DNA from: Paraburkholderia sabiae
GTDB lineage: Bacteria > Pseudomonadota > Gammaproteobacteria > Burkholderiales > Burkholderiaceae
NCBI RefSeq assembly: GCF_030412785.1
Contig: NZ_CP125296.1
Location: forward strand, 2,046,001 to 2,110,000
Reading direction: 5' to 3'
DNA length: 64,000 nucleotides
The stretch's first letter is position 1. Every line of letters begins with the position of its first letter. Below are positions 52,028-61,588 of this stretch, piece by piece. Both the position numbers and the translations under genes were made by a program. Below the pieces are notes generated by a model, which ran no database searches, was not told where the DNA came from, and saw nothing but the letters and a program-made list of their open reading frames with translations.

Positions 52028-52291
52028 GACGTTTTTATTCGTCTGATCGTTAGTCATACCAACCATACAGTCAGATTGACACCCTTCCTGCGACGCACTC
52101 CTCGCGTCGCATAGCAAATCGCCCGGACGCACCGCGCGTCAATTGATGTTTCCGATGCAACACCGTGCGCCCCTTCGCGAGTCTTCTGCACGCGCGCGCT
52201 TCCCCCTACGATTCAGCCTGCATAGATAGCGTGAGAAGCGATTCCTTCGCGACCGCGCTTCGAAACAAACGCAATTTCCACACTGAAACGA

Positions 52292-52807
52292 ATGACAACG
52301 TTACGCCCACCGCCGCTGACGCTATTCGACAAGTACTCCGGACATGAGCCGCAAATCCTCTATACGACCACCGTCACGGTGACGGGCGGCAACGCGGAGC
52401 ATGGACGCGCGTCGGGTGTCGCGCGCTCGGACGATGGTCAGTTCACCGCCGCTCTGCGCCTGCCGAAAGCACTGGGCGGACCAGGCGGCGGCACGAATCC
52501 CGAGCAACTGTTTGCAGCGGGTTATGCAGCCTGTTTTCACGGCGCATTGAATCTCCTCGCCGCACGCTCAGCGGTGCCGATTTCAGGCTCGGCAGTCGAT
52601 GTGACCGTCGACTTCGGACGCGATCCGATGGACGGCCTGTTCGTGCTCAGTGCGCATACGCGCGTCCATTTGCCCGGCGTCGATCGAACGGTCGCCGAGG
52701 AACTGGTGCGCAAAACCGAGCGGTTTTGCCCTTACACCAAGATGGCACGACAGGGCATCGTGAATGTCGTCGCGCTCGTCGTGCCTGGCGAGGCGAGCGA
52801 ATCGTGA
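52292..52807 (+). CDS. Ohr/OsmC-family organic hydroperoxide resistance protein
   Basis: 171 residues. It has 'GGPGGGTNPEQLFAAGYAAC' (first catalytic Cys) and 'KTERFCPYTKMARQGIVNV' (second Cys in the C-P-Y motif), both diagnostic of Ohr. The N-terminal 25 residues exceed the usual 140-aa Ohr. The enzyme reduces organic and fatty-acid hydroperoxides with lipoyl thiols. No OhrR (MarR) gene is next to it. The ribosome site before ATG 52292 is weak, so a different start is possible. Confidence 0.88.
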   Translation: MTTLRPPPLTLFDKYSGHEPQILYTTTVTVTGGNAEHGRASGVARSDDGQFTAALRLPKALGGPGGGTNPEQLFAAGYAACFHGALNLLAARSAVPISGSAVDVTVDFGRDPMDGLFVLSAHTRVHLPGVDRTVAEELVRKTERFCPYTKMARQGIVNVVALVVPGEASES

Positions 52808-52838
52808 CGCAATTCGCCACATCGTAGAGAGGCTGGAA

Positions 52839-53249
52839 ATGAACAGAACCGATCCATGGATGCAGATAGTCAGCGGCTTGCACGGTCGTGCGCGATTCGC
52901 CGCTCAGATGAACACCGCGCCCGCCGCTCGCAGCCCGCGCGAACGCTGCCGTTCGATGACGACTGCGATGGCGAATGCGTCGTCGATCCGGCGCATCGAG
53001 TGGCAGACGACCTGCACGATTCTGGTTTCATGGAGCGATTCGACTCTCGGCCGATTCGAGGATCAGACATGGCGCGCCGGCTTCGCCCGTACGTCCGGTA
53101 TTTGCGGGCTCACGGGCGTGCCCGTACGGCGCGGCGATCCCGTGTTCCGGCCGCTGCAGAAAGGCGGCGTGCTGCCCAGAAACGCGCTCGACATGATCCG
53201 GGCCGATACGTTACGCGCGCCACAGAATTCGTTTGAAACAGGGCATTAA
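52839..53249 (+). CDS. DUF3331 domain protein
   Basis: 136 residues from ATG 52839. '[20 protein letters not shown]', '[20 protein letters not shown]' and 'RNALDMI' are characteristic of DUF3331, a family found largely in Burkholderiales. The Cys and the R-R-G-D segment look like a small structural or binding motif. The function is unknown. It sits 31 bases after the Ohr-like gene and 16 bases before the exported hydrolase gene, so the three may be co-transcribed. Confidence 0.8.
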   Translation: MNRTDPWMQIVSGLHGRARFAAQMNTAPAARSPRERCRSMTTAMANASSIRRIEWQTTCTILVSWSDSTLGRFEDQTWRAGFARTSGICGLTGVPVRRGDPVFRPLQKGGVLPRNALDMIRADTLRAPQNSFETGH

Positions 53250-53265
53250 AACAAAGGCAAGGACT

Positions 53266-54252
53266 ATGACGACAAACAGCAAACAGAAGCAAAACACCAC
53301 GCGTAGAAACATCCTGATGGGCGGCGCCGCGGCTGCGGGCGGACTGGCTGCATCGCTGATGTCAGGTGCTGCACAGGCTGCACAGCCGGCTTCGTCAGGC
53401 GCGTCGAATGCACATGGCCAACGAACGGCCAGCTACCTGTCGGCGAAAGACGGCACGCAGCTTTACTACAAAGATTGGGGCACGGGCCGTCCCGTCGTGT
53501 TCTGTCATGGCTGGCCGCTCAGCTCCGATAGCTGGGAATCGCAGATGATGTTCGTCGCGTCGCACGGCTTTCGCGCCGTTGCGCACGATCGTCGGGGACA
53601 TGGGCGTTCGAGTCAGCCCTGGAACGGCAACGAAATGGACACCTATGCCGACGATCTGGCGACCGTGTTCGAAACGCTCGGTATCAAGGACGCGATTCTC
53701 GTCGGCTTCTCGACGGGCGGCGGTGAAGTCGCGCGCTATCTGGGCCGGCATGGCACGCGACGCGTATCCAAGGTCGTGCTCGTTTCCGCCGTGCCGCCGT
53801 TGATGCTGAAAACGCCTGCAAATCCGGGCGGATTGCCGATCGACGTGTTCGATGGATTGCGCGCCGCGCAACTGGCCAATCGCGCGCAGTTCTACATGGA
53901 CGTGCCGTCGGGACCGTTCTATGGGTTCAATCGTCCGGGCGCGAAGCCGTCGCAGGGTTTGATCGATTCGTGGTGGATGCAGGGCATGCAAGGCGGCCAC
54001 AAGAACACTTACGATTCGATCAAGGCTTTTGCGGAAACCGACTTCACGGAAGATTTGAAGAAGATCGACGTGCCGACGCTGATCATTCACGGTGACGACG
54101 ACCAGATCGTGCCGATCGACGCTGCTGGTCGCGCATCCGCGAAGCTGATTCGCAACTCGAAGCTGATCGTTTATCCGGGCGCGCCGCACGGTCTGACGGA
54201 TACGCACAAAGAGAAATTCAACGCCGATCTTCTCGCGTTTATCCAGAGCTAA
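53266..54252 (+). CDS. Tat-exported alpha/beta hydrolase (non-haem chloroperoxidase-like)
   Basis: 328 residues from ATG 53266. A Tat signal '[20 protein letters not shown]' is followed by the hydrolase fold: '[14 protein letters not shown]' (oxyanion H-G-W-P), '[12 protein letters not shown]' (Ser nucleophile elbow), '[13 protein letters not shown]' (Asp) and '[11 protein letters not shown]' (His). This is the cofactor-free haloperoxidase/esterase subgroup, which hydrolyses esters and forms peracids. Periplasmic export is inferred. It ends in a strong terminator at 54275-54306. Confidence 0.93.
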   Translation: MTTNSKQKQNTTRRNILMGGAAAAGGLAASLMSGAAQAAQPASSGASNAHGQRTASYLSAKDGTQLYYKDWGTGRPVVFCHGWPLSSDSWESQMMFVASHGFRAVAHDRRGHGRSSQPWNGNEMDTYADDLATVFETLGIKDAILVGFSTGGGEVARYLGRHGTRRVSKVVLVSAVPPLMLKTPANPGGLPIDVFDGLRAAQLANRAQFYMDVPSGPFYGFNRPGAKPSQGLIDSWWMQGMQGGHKNTYDSIKAFAETDFTEDLKKIDVPTLIIHGDDDQIVPIDAAGRASAKLIRNSKLIVYPGAPHGLTDTHKEKFNADLLAFIQS

Positions 54253-54274
54253 CCGCGGCTGGATCATTCGCTTC

Positions 54275-54306
54275 AAGGGCAAGCACGTTAGCGTTTGCCC
54301 TTTTTT
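54275..54306 (+). terminator. Rho-independent terminator after the exported hydrolase gene
   Basis: AAGGGCAA (54275-54282) pairs with TTGCCCTT (54295-54302), extended inside by a G-C pair or two, and followed by TTTT (run of T to 54306). It lies 22 bases past the stop codon and before the convergent regulator gene. Confidence 0.8.
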
Positions 54307-54328
54307 CGCGCTATCGGCTTAAAACCTT

Positions 54329-57076
54329 CTATGACGCAAGCTGCCTGATCTGCGATTCATAGACGCTCGCGCCTTGTCGTCGCGCAACGAAAAACGCTTC
54401 GCGCAAGCACGCGGCGCTAGCATCGTGTTCACCTTCGATACGATGCGCACTCGCTTTCGTTATCAACAGCGTCGGCAAATACAGTCTGTCTTCATTCGAC
54501 TCGATTAGTCTGATCGCTTCGTCGCAAACCAGAATTGCGCGGCGGGCGTCGCCATTCGCGCACAGTGCGATGGCCAACGAGTTGCGAAACATCGAAGCCG
54601 GCATCGTGTAGTGGCATTTCACCAAACCGTCGATACATCCTTCCAGCAGCGAAATGCTCTCCCCCGGCCTGCCGTCGGCATAAGCGATCTGCCCGCGAAG
54701 CCCGAGCACCGCGAAACGATAGGGCGTGAATCCATTCACCTGGACGACCGCTTCGTATTCGTCGGCGATTTCGCGCAGTCTCGGCCAGTTCTCCTGCCAC
54801 GCGAAAACTTCTCCGGCCCATAGCAGCGTTACGCATCGGGTTGCGGAATGACGCAACGACCGCGCGCATTCGATTGCTTCATCGGCGACGCGTTCGGCTT
54901 CGTCAGAGTCTCCTGTCAACCACAGGTTACGTGCCTTCCCGCTCAGTGCACGCAGATACGGGTTGACGCCCAGTTCCGCCGGTTCGACGGCTGCCATGCC
55001 GCTCGCCTTACCCGACAGAATGACGGGCTCCCAAAGACGCGCCGACGCTGCGATGTCGCCCTTCATATGCAACGCGACGGCGAGCATCGAATGAACGGCT
55101 GACGTGTCTCTGCCGCTCGCGGCGATCCATTGCGCGGCTTCGCTTGCGAACGTGAATGCGCCGTGGAAATCGCTCGTGCGATACAGATACATGATCAAGC
55201 CGCACAGCAGCCGGTCGTGCCGAACCGCATCGCCCATCGACATCGCAATGGAAAGCCCGCGCTCATATGCACGGCCGACTGCTTCGCTGTCGCTGCTCGT
55301 GAACATCAAGGCCTGCCCATAAGCAGCCGTGAGTTCCAGTTCCATCAGCGTGCCGCGCTCGTCATCGCCGAGTTTCGCCAACGCGATCTCGGTCCATTTT
55401 CTGGCCTCGCCGAGCATCGACTTTTTCAGCAACAATTTCGCATACGACACGACCAGCTTGCAGCCATTGATCAGATCCTGCTCGCGTATGAGCGCCCATT
55501 CGAGCACTGCGCGCAGATTGCCGAGTTCGGCCAGGCGGTTGGCCGTTGCTTCTTCCTCTTCTTCCGCTGCGTCGTCATCGAGCCACCTCGCCGCATACCA
55601 CGATGCGTGCCGCGCGGACAGTTCGTCGATTTCGCCGGCCTCTTCCATTTTCACGCGTGCATAGGAACGGGTCGTGTCGAGCAGAAAATACCGGACTGCA
55701 CCTTCGTACAGCCGGACATCCAGAAGCGACTTGTTCGAAAGCTGATTGATCGCCTTCATCACGTCGGTGCGTTCGATGTCGTTTGCGCCGATCACGGCCA
55801 CAGCAGCTTCCAGCGTAAAGCAACCAACGAACACGGCGAGCCGCCGCAGGCAAACCTGTTCGAGCCCGGTCAACAGACCATAGCTCCAGTCGAGCGTTGC
55901 ACCCAATGTCTGATGTCTCGGCACAGCCGTACGGCGACCGTGCCACATTAGCCGGCTCTTCTTGTCCACGAGTTCCAGTATGCCGACCAGTCCGAAAGTC
56001 GGCATTTGCCGCGCGGCGAGTTCGATTGCCAGCGCAATGCCGTCCAGTCCACGGCACAGCCGGCTCACCGCCTGGGCGTTATCGTCGGTCAATTCGAAAT
56101 GACAACCCGCCTGCACGACGCGCTCGACGAACAGACGTATTGCCGAATAGTTCAGCGCATCGCGCGCCTTGAGTACTTCTGTTGGCGGCGGCACGTCGAG
56201 AGGCGGAAGGCGGAAGACGAACTCGCCATCGACATTCACGATTTCTCGCGACGTAACGAGGATGTAGATACCCGCCGCATTTCGATAGAGTACTTCGACG
56301 GTCTTCGCCACGCCGTCTATCAGATGTTCGCAACAGTCGAGAAAGACCAGCGTGCGGGTGTGTCCAATCGACGCGCACACCTCGCTCATCGACGATGCGC
56401 TCTCGCGTCCTTCGCACAGCGCTGCGAGCAACGTCGAACACACCAGGTCCGAATCCTGAACCACGGACAGATCGACCGAAACGACCCTGCCTTCGAAGTC
56501 GTCACGCAAGCGATCGATCGCAGCATTCGCGACCGTCGTCTTTCCCATTCCGCCTGCGCCGACAATACTGACGAAGCGCTGCTCGGCGAGTTGCCTGACG
56601 ATCTGATCGATCTCGCGCTCACGGCCGACAATAGATGCGCCGCGACGATGGAAACGAAAATGGTCGCGCGGGAGCGGCGCTGCATTCTTGAGCCCGATGC
56701 CAGGCTGAAGCGCGTCACTCGACGCGACGGTGGCGACGAACGTATAGCCGCGACCGGGCACGTTCATCACATACGTCACGCCGGGATCGCTTTCGGCGAG
56801 TGCTTTGCGCAACGCGACGAGATGAAAGCGCAGACTGCCTTCCACGACGACGGTATCGGGCCAAACTTCTGCAAGAAGTTCTCGCGCGGCGATCAAAGTG
56901 CCGGCGCGACGCACGAGTGCAACCAGAATATCGAGCGCTCTTCCGCCCAGCTTGATCTGCTTGCCGTGACACACCAGTTGCCGCTTATCCGGAAACAGAA
57001 AGAACGGCCCGAACGAATAGCTCGCTGCGTTTGAATGCGATACCGTCGTTCCGAATTTCAATAAGCTGGCAAACAA
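54329..57076 (-). CDS. Large regulator: OmpR-type winged helix + NTPase + TPR-like repeats
   Basis: About 915 residues. Residues 20-115 are an OmpR/CadC winged helix ('LGGRALDILVALVRRAGTLI', 'VPGRGYTFVATV'). An NTPase follows with Walker A 'VGAGGMGKTTVANAAI' near residue 175 and Walker B 'TLVFLDCCEHLID'. The C-terminal half (about 520-915) is helical, TPR-like. This matches a class common in Burkholderia, like MalT/AfsR relatives with a different DNA-binding domain. No ATG precedes the winged helix; the start is probably TTG 57076, weakly supported. It is probably coupled to the SnoaL-like gene behind it. The target and inducer are unknown. Confidence 0.85.
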   Translation of the reverse strand: MFASLLKFGTTVSHSNAASYSFGPFFLFPDKRQLVCHGKQIKLGGRALDILVALVRRAGTLIAARELLAEVWPDTVVVEGSLRFHLVALRKALAESDPGVTYVMNVPGRGYTFVATVASSDALQPGIGLKNAAPLPRDHFRFHRRGASIVGREREIDQIVRQLAEQRFVSIVGAGGMGKTTVANAAIDRLRDDFEGRVVSVDLSVVQDSDLVCSTLLAALCEGRESASSMSEVCASIGHTRTLVFLDCCEHLIDGVAKTVEVLYRNAAGIYILVTSREIVNVDGEFVFRLPPLDVPPPTEVLKARDALNYSAIRLFVERVVQAGCHFELTDDNAQAVSRLCRGLDGIALAIELAARQMPTFGLVGILELVDKKSRLMWHGRRTAVPRHQTLGATLDWSYGLLTGLEQVCLRRLAVFVGCFTLEAAVAVIGANDIERTDVMKAINQLSNKSLLDVRLYEGAVRYFLLDTTRSYARVKMEEAGEIDELSARHASWYAARWLDDDAAEEEEEATANRLAELGNLRAVLEWALIREQDLINGCKLVVSYAKLLLKKSMLGEARKWTEIALAKLGDDERGTLMELELTAAYGQALMFTSSDSEAVGRAYERGLSIAMSMGDAVRHDRLLCGLIMYLYRTSDFHGAFTFASEAAQWIAASGRDTSAVHSMLAVALHMKGDIAASARLWEPVILSGKASGMAAVEPAELGVNPYLRALSGKARNLWLTGDSDEAERVADEAIECARSLRHSATRCVTLLWAGEVFAWQENWPRLREIADEYEAVVQVNGFTPYRFAVLGLRGQIAYADGRPGESISLLEGCIDGLVKCHYTMPASMFRNSLAIALCANGDARRAILVCDEAIRLIESNEDRLYLPTLLITKASAHRIEGEHDASAACLREAFFVARRQGASVYESQIRQLAS

Positions 57077-57217
57077 GTATCGTCTCGCAGGAAGTCACGG
57101 TTCTTACCCATTCTATATTAGCGGTACGTAAAATCGAACCCACTAAATGGCCTTGGCAGCCAAAACTGAAACTTTGACAATCTTCTCTATCGAGCGCGTC
57201 TATCAGCGCATCGTGCA

Positions 57218-57643
57218 CTAGATCGCTTTCAATGCACGGCTGCGTAGATCGGGGAACGCGTCGATCTGACGATCGAGCAGAATGAAGAGTCTCGCAATTT
57301 TTCCATCGAAAATAGAAAAGTGCAGATTGAGAATGAGCGGATCGGGTAATCCGGTCGAATCGAATGTCCCCGTTATCGCACCCGTCACTGTCGTCACGCG
57401 ATAGTGCTGGAACATCTGCATCACTTCGATTCTCAGGTTGTCGCCGATCACTTCTCTCGCGATCCATGCTTCAATGGCGGGGCGCCCCCAGAAGTCGCGC
57501 AGTTGATCGTTGACGAGTGCATCCTCTCTGAAGAGTGCTCCCATACCGCCTGCATCGGCACGGTTGAGCGCCAGCAGGAACGAAGCGATCACTTCTACGT
57601 CTTTTTGTGCGGTCGTCCGTATTCGGTCTTCCCGATCACGCAT
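57218..57643 (-). CDS. SnoaL-like / NTF2-fold protein
   Basis: 141 residues. The pattern 'ASFLLALNRADAGGMGALFR' followed by 'DFWGRPAIEAWIAREVIGDN' and 'LILNLHFSIFDGKIARLFIL' is the SnoaL_2/NTF2-like cone fold. Such proteins range from polyketide cyclases and dehydratases to binding proteins. The gene lies upstream of the large regulator gene on the same strand (142-bp gap) and is divergent from a LysR gene. The function is not predictable. Confidence 0.8.
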   Translation of the reverse strand: MRDREDRIRTTAQKDVEVIASFLLALNRADAGGMGALFREDALVNDQLRDFWGRPAIEAWIAREVIGDNLRIEVMQMFQHYRVTTVTGAITGTFDSTGLPDPLILNLHFSIFDGKIARLFILLDRQIDAFPDLRSRALKAI

Positions 57644-57818
57644 CCCGTTTCCTTAGCGGCATCAAGAGCGCAAATGTTCACCCATCCTGCCGCTTTTGTC
57701 TGCTATGTGTTGTTAGCGCTTGCTAGCGATTGCGATATGTCCATAGCGTTTAACCTTTCACGGCGAGTCTTCGTCTATAAACCAGCGTCGAAAGACTTTT
57801 GTGAGGAAACCGCGTTTC

Positions 57819-58835
57819 ATGGATTCGACAATGCGCAATCACCACAGCCCGCGAGCGGAAGAGGTTATAGATACGCTCTCGGCAGGATTCACGACCAGCT
57901 ATGCGGCCGTGATGACTTTTATCGCCGTTGCAAAGGAAGAGAGCTTCGCCAAGGCAGGCGACCGGCTCGGCATCGGAAGATCGTCCGTCAGCCGGAACAT
58001 CCAGAAACTGGAGCAGCAGCTTGGAACCAAGCTGTTCTCACGCACGACACGTAGCGTCGGTTTGACGGCCGAAGGGGAAATCTTCTACGAGTCGTGCAAG
58101 CCGGGCATCGACGGTATTCTCAACGCGATCGAACGCATGCGCGATCTGCGTGGCGGCCCGCCGCGCGGACTCTTGCGCGTCAGTTCAACGGTCGGCTTCG
58201 GCAGAAAGGTCATCGCGCCGCTGTTGGCGAAGTTCCGTGTGCTTTATCCCGAGGTATCGATCGATCTGATGCTGACCGACGCGCACGCCAACTTCACGAG
58301 CGACGGCATCGATATCGCATTCAGAAATGGACGCGTGGACGATAGCCAGATCATTGCACGGCGCATCATTCCGATGCATATGATTCTCTGCGCTTCGCCG
58401 GAGTATGTTCTAGAGAAAGGATTGCCTGCGCACGTCGATGATCTCGCGCAGCACCGTGCGATCAATTTCCGCTTCTCGTCGGGCAGAATCTACGAGTGGG
58501 AATTCAAGGTAAAAGGCGCGCTCGTCAAACACGCGCCATCCGCGCACCTGACTTTCAACGATGCGGATCTCGTGCTCAATGCCGTTCTCGAAGGACAAGG
58601 CATCGCGCAAGTGGCCGGCTATCAGGCCTGCGATCACATTGCGACAGGACGCCTCGTGTCCTGCATGAATCAGTTCGCGCCCGACGACCGGAGCCACTTT
58701 CTGTGCTATCTCAGCAAACAGCACATGCCGTCACGCATGCGGCTCTTCATCGACTTCATGCTCGAACAGATACGATCGCTCAATCTTCAGTGTGCGGTCG
58801 ATACGGCCGTGTCGAGCGATGCGTCTGTCGGGTGA
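57819..58835 (+). CDS. LysR-family transcriptional regulator
   Basis: 338 residues from ATG 57819 (GAGGA about 11 bases upstream); GTG 57801 or ATG 57831 are alternatives. An unusual 20-residue leader precedes 'FIAVAKEESFAKAGDRLGIG' and 'RSSVSRNIQKLEQQLGTKLF'. The effector domain has 'RGGPPRGLLRVSSTVGFGRK', as in the CrgA/GcvA-like group that acts on nearby oxidoreductases. It is divergent from the SnoaL-like gene. The last 49 bases overlap the convergent TetR gene. Confidence 0.9.
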   Translation: MDSTMRNHHSPRAEEVIDTLSAGFTTSYAAVMTFIAVAKEESFAKAGDRLGIGRSSVSRNIQKLEQQLGTKLFSRTTRSVGLTAEGEIFYESCKPGIDGILNAIERMRDLRGGPPRGLLRVSSTVGFGRKVIAPLLAKFRVLYPEVSIDLMLTDAHANFTSDGIDIAFRNGRVDDSQIIARRIIPMHMILCASPEYVLEKGLPAHVDDLAQHRAINFRFSSGRIYEWEFKVKGALVKHAPSAHLTFNDADLVLNAVLEGQGIAQVAGYQACDHIATGRLVSCMNQFAPDDRSHFLCYLSKQHMPSRMRLFIDFMLEQIRSLNLQCAVDTAVSSDASVG

Positions 58836-59446
58836 TACAGGCAATGAACATTAACGATCTGCTCGCGCGTGCCCGTCGTCAGCGCTTCATCCATGCCCTG
58901 CTCGAATATCGCACGTATCGTACCGATCAGCATGGAGACCAGTTTATGGGCAATCGTATCGATGTGGACGGAATCCAATTGCGGCGAACTGGCGAACATC
59001 GAAGTCGTCGTGTCACGAAGTCTCGCAAACGCTTCGCAAAACAGTTCTGATCTTTCGATCCGCATCCACGCCAGATGAATCGCCCGCACATCGCGCGCTT
59101 TTTCGATGTTTGCAGCAAAGAACGCATCGGCGACAGCAGTGATCATGTCTCCCAGATTCGCGCCGTTCTGATCGCTGCATGCAATCTGCGCGCACGCCAC
59201 GACATGGTTGAGATGACGATGCACCAGCATGTCGATCAGTTCATCTTTATTCGCGAAGTACTGGTATAGCGTTCCCACTGCAAAGCCCGATCGCTTCGCA
59301 ACACGGGTTGTCGTCAGTCCTCGCGTCCCCTCGGCAATCAGTATCTGTACTGCCGCCTCGAGTACGGCCTCGATGGTGTTTGACGCGCGCGTCTGGCGCG
59401 GTAATTTGCGAGGCTGTGGCGTATCCCACTTCCTTGAATTCATCAT
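58787..59446 (-). CDS. TetR-family transcriptional regulator
   Basis: 219 residues. HTH: 'LEAAVQILIAEGTRGLTTTR' then 'VAKRSGFAVGTLYQYFANKD', the standard TetR N-terminal domain. The ligand domain is diverged, as usual. The 3' end overlaps the LysR gene tail to tail. The gene has no obvious target beside it; the 272-bp region upstream (59447-59718) holds its promoter and then the MocR gene. Confidence 0.92.
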   Translation of the reverse strand: MMNSRKWDTPQPRKLPRQTRASNTIEAVLEAAVQILIAEGTRGLTTTRVAKRSGFAVGTLYQYFANKDELIDMLVHRHLNHVVACAQIACSDQNGANLGDMITAVADAFFAANIEKARDVRAIHLAWMRIERSELFCEAFARLRDTTTSMFASSPQLDSVHIDTIAHKLVSMLIGTIRAIFEQGMDEALTTGTREQIVNVHCLYHPTDASLDTAVSTAH

Positions 59447-59718
59447 TGCAACGGTCTGTAGAACAAATGAACCATTCGCCCGTCACGACAGATCTCGTAG
59501 TGAAAGGCGCATGGGCGTCGTGATATTGCGTTGAAAGTGCGCGCATGTAATGTGCCAGTTTCTACTTCGTAAACTGAGCCACTTTTTCAACGTCACAAAT
59601 CTCTCGATCAAAACGTCTTGGTTAGGAGTGGATGGTTTTCGTGCATGGTTGATTCGAATGCACATGACATTCGATCCAGCAATCACTGCAAAAGCCGATA
59701 ACTGACTTTTCAACCGTT

Positions 59719-61254
59719 ATGAACGATCGATGTGAAATCCCAACGGAGGTAAGTGGACGCGACCGGTCCGCTATCGCGTGGCCCCTTACTTTGGGTTCGC
59801 CCGATCCGGCCAAGGGCTTGCAGCGTTGGCTGTACGAAGCACTGAGACTGGCCATCGTCAGCGGAAGGTTGCCTGGCGGCAGCACGCTGCCGGGAACGCG
59901 CACGCTTGCGCGGCAATACAGCCTCGCGAGAGGTACCGTTGCCGCTGCGTACGAACAACTGCTGGCGGAAGGCTATCTGGTGACACGCGTCGGAAGCGGT
60001 ACGCGCGTGAGCGCCGTATTGCCCGATCAACTGCATCCCGCCAAAGCGGCGGACGCATCTTCGGTTGCTATCGAAACCGCGCACACGCGCGAATCGCGCG
60101 CGCCATGGATCAGCCGTCTCAAAGAGTGCGATTCGCCTTTTCCGCTTGCCGACGCGAATGCATTGCCGCAGCCGTTTTATCCGCATCGCGGCGACATTCG
60201 CCTCTTTCCCGTCGATTTGTGGCGTCAACTCCATGTGCGCCAATTGCGCACTTCGCGGCTGCTGACGCTCAACGACACGAGTCCTGCCGGATTGCTCGCA
60301 CTACGAGCGGCCATTGCCGAGCATCTCGCCATCGCGCGCGGCGTGCGCGCTTCACCTGAGCAGATCGTCGTAGTCGGCAGCGTGCATCAGGCGCTCGATT
60401 TATGTATGCGTCTGCTAACGGGCCCTGGCGACACCGTGTGGATGGAAGACCCCGGCTACATCGGCGCGCGTCAGATCATGCACGCGAGCGGAGTTCGTGT
60501 CGCCGATATTCCCGTCGACCACGACGGCATGCGCGTACTCGACGGCATACGTGAAGCGCCATCCGCTGCGCTGATCTATGTCACGCCGACGCGTCACGCA
60601 CCGCTTGGCGTGCCTCTGTCGGCTGAACGGCGAGCTTCATTGCTTAACTGGGCTGCCGCAAGCGGCGCGATTATTTTCGAGGACGACTACGACAGCGAAT
60701 ATTGCTTTCGTTCGAGATCGTTGCCGGCGTTGCGCAGTCTTCCCGGCGCCGAGGCACACGTCGTGCTCGCCGGCACATTCAACAAGCTGATGTTCCCTTC
60801 GTTACGGCTTGCGTATGTGGTACTGCCGCCGCAACTCGTCAACCCCTTCGTTCGCGCGGCGTCGGTCACGGTCCGCAGCGCAAATGGTCTGACGCAGGCC
60901 GTGCTCGCGGACTTCCTGAGCGAAGGACATTTCGATCGACACGTGCGCCGCACGCGCAAGATCTATGCGAGCCGCGCGCAAGCATTTGAACGCGCCGCAC
61001 ACGCTCACTGGCAAGGTTTGATCGACGTTCAACCGGCCGATGCCGGACTCGACGTGATCGGCCATCTGCTGCCGTTCGATGAACGCACGGCTATCGAGAA
61101 ACTCAAATCAGCGCGAATCGACGCAGCGCCTTTGAGCCGATACACGCATCGCCACACACAAAAGCCAGCGCTCGTGCTGGGTTTTGCGCCCTTCAATGAA
61201 GAGGAAATCGAGCGGGCAGCACAACAGCTCGCCACCGCACTGCGCAAAGGCTAA
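59719..61254 (+). CDS. MocR/PdxR-type regulator (GntR HTH + aminotransferase fold)
   Basis: 511 residues. The winged helix 'LRLAIVSGRLPGGSTLPGTR' and 'ARGTVAAAYEQLLAEGYLVT' is followed by the PLP domain: 'TVWMEDPGYIGARQ', 'IFEDDYDSEYCFRS' and the PLP lysine in 'AGTFNKLMFPSLRLAYVV'. It is a second MocR protein in the window but clearly distinct from the one at 50573. The start codon is immediately followed by a sigma-like fragment gene downstream. The target is unknown. Confidence 0.92.
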   Translation: MNDRCEIPTEVSGRDRSAIAWPLTLGSPDPAKGLQRWLYEALRLAIVSGRLPGGSTLPGTRTLARQYSLARGTVAAAYEQLLAEGYLVTRVGSGTRVSAVLPDQLHPAKAADASSVAIETAHTRESRAPWISRLKECDSPFPLADANALPQPFYPHRGDIRLFPVDLWRQLHVRQLRTSRLLTLNDTSPAGLLALRAAIAEHLAIARGVRASPEQIVVVGSVHQALDLCMRLLTGPGDTVWMEDPGYIGARQIMHASGVRVADIPVDHDGMRVLDGIREAPSAALIYVTPTRHAPLGVPLSAERRASLLNWAAASGAIIFEDDYDSEYCFRSRSLPALRSLPGAEAHVVLAGTFNKLMFPSLRLAYVVLPPQLVNPFVRAASVTVRSANGLTQAVLADFLSEGHFDRHVRRTRKIYASRAQAFERAAHAHWQGLIDVQPADAGLDVIGHLLPFDERTAIEKLKSARIDAAPLSRYTHRHTQKPALVLGFAPFNEEEIERAAQQLATALRKG

Positions 61255-61258
61255 CGAC

Positions 61259-61522
61259 ATGACGGATGCGTCTGCGACGCCGAAGGAACTGAAAGAACGC
61301 GCCGACGAAGTATCGGTCGCGTTCCTCATGCTGCTCGAACGCTTGCCGCCCGAGGCGCGCGCGGCGTTCCTGCTGCATGAACTCTTCGGCGCAAACTATA
61401 GTGAAGTCGCTGCCGCAATCGGCAAATCGACAACCGTGTGCCGCCAACTCGTGAATCAGGCGAAAGCGCAACTGCATGATGAATGTCTGCGGAGTGCAGT
61501 TCGCCGATCCAGCTCCGAATAG
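61259..61522 (+). CDS. Orphan sigma-70 region 4 protein (SigJ/ECF41-like fragment)
   Basis: 87 residues from ATG 61259 (AAAGG upstream). 'VSVAFLMLLERLPPEARAAF' and 'LLHELFGANYSEVAAAIGKS' plus 'CRQLVNQAKAQ' are the C-terminal sigma region 4 of SigJ/ECF41-type sigma factors. The core-binding region 2 and the SnoaL-like C-terminal domain of that group are both missing. It is either a remnant of a deleted gene or a small DNA-binding protein that uses only the HTH. It starts four bases after the MocR stop. Confidence 0.7.
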   Translation: MTDASATPKELKERADEVSVAFLMLLERLPPEARAAFLLHELFGANYSEVAAAIGKSTTVCRQLVNQAKAQLHDECLRSAVRRSSSE

Positions 61523-61588
61523 ATTGCCGCTGGCATCTGTGTTCGCACTGCGCGAGATGGCCGCCAACGGCAATCATCAAAGATGCTC

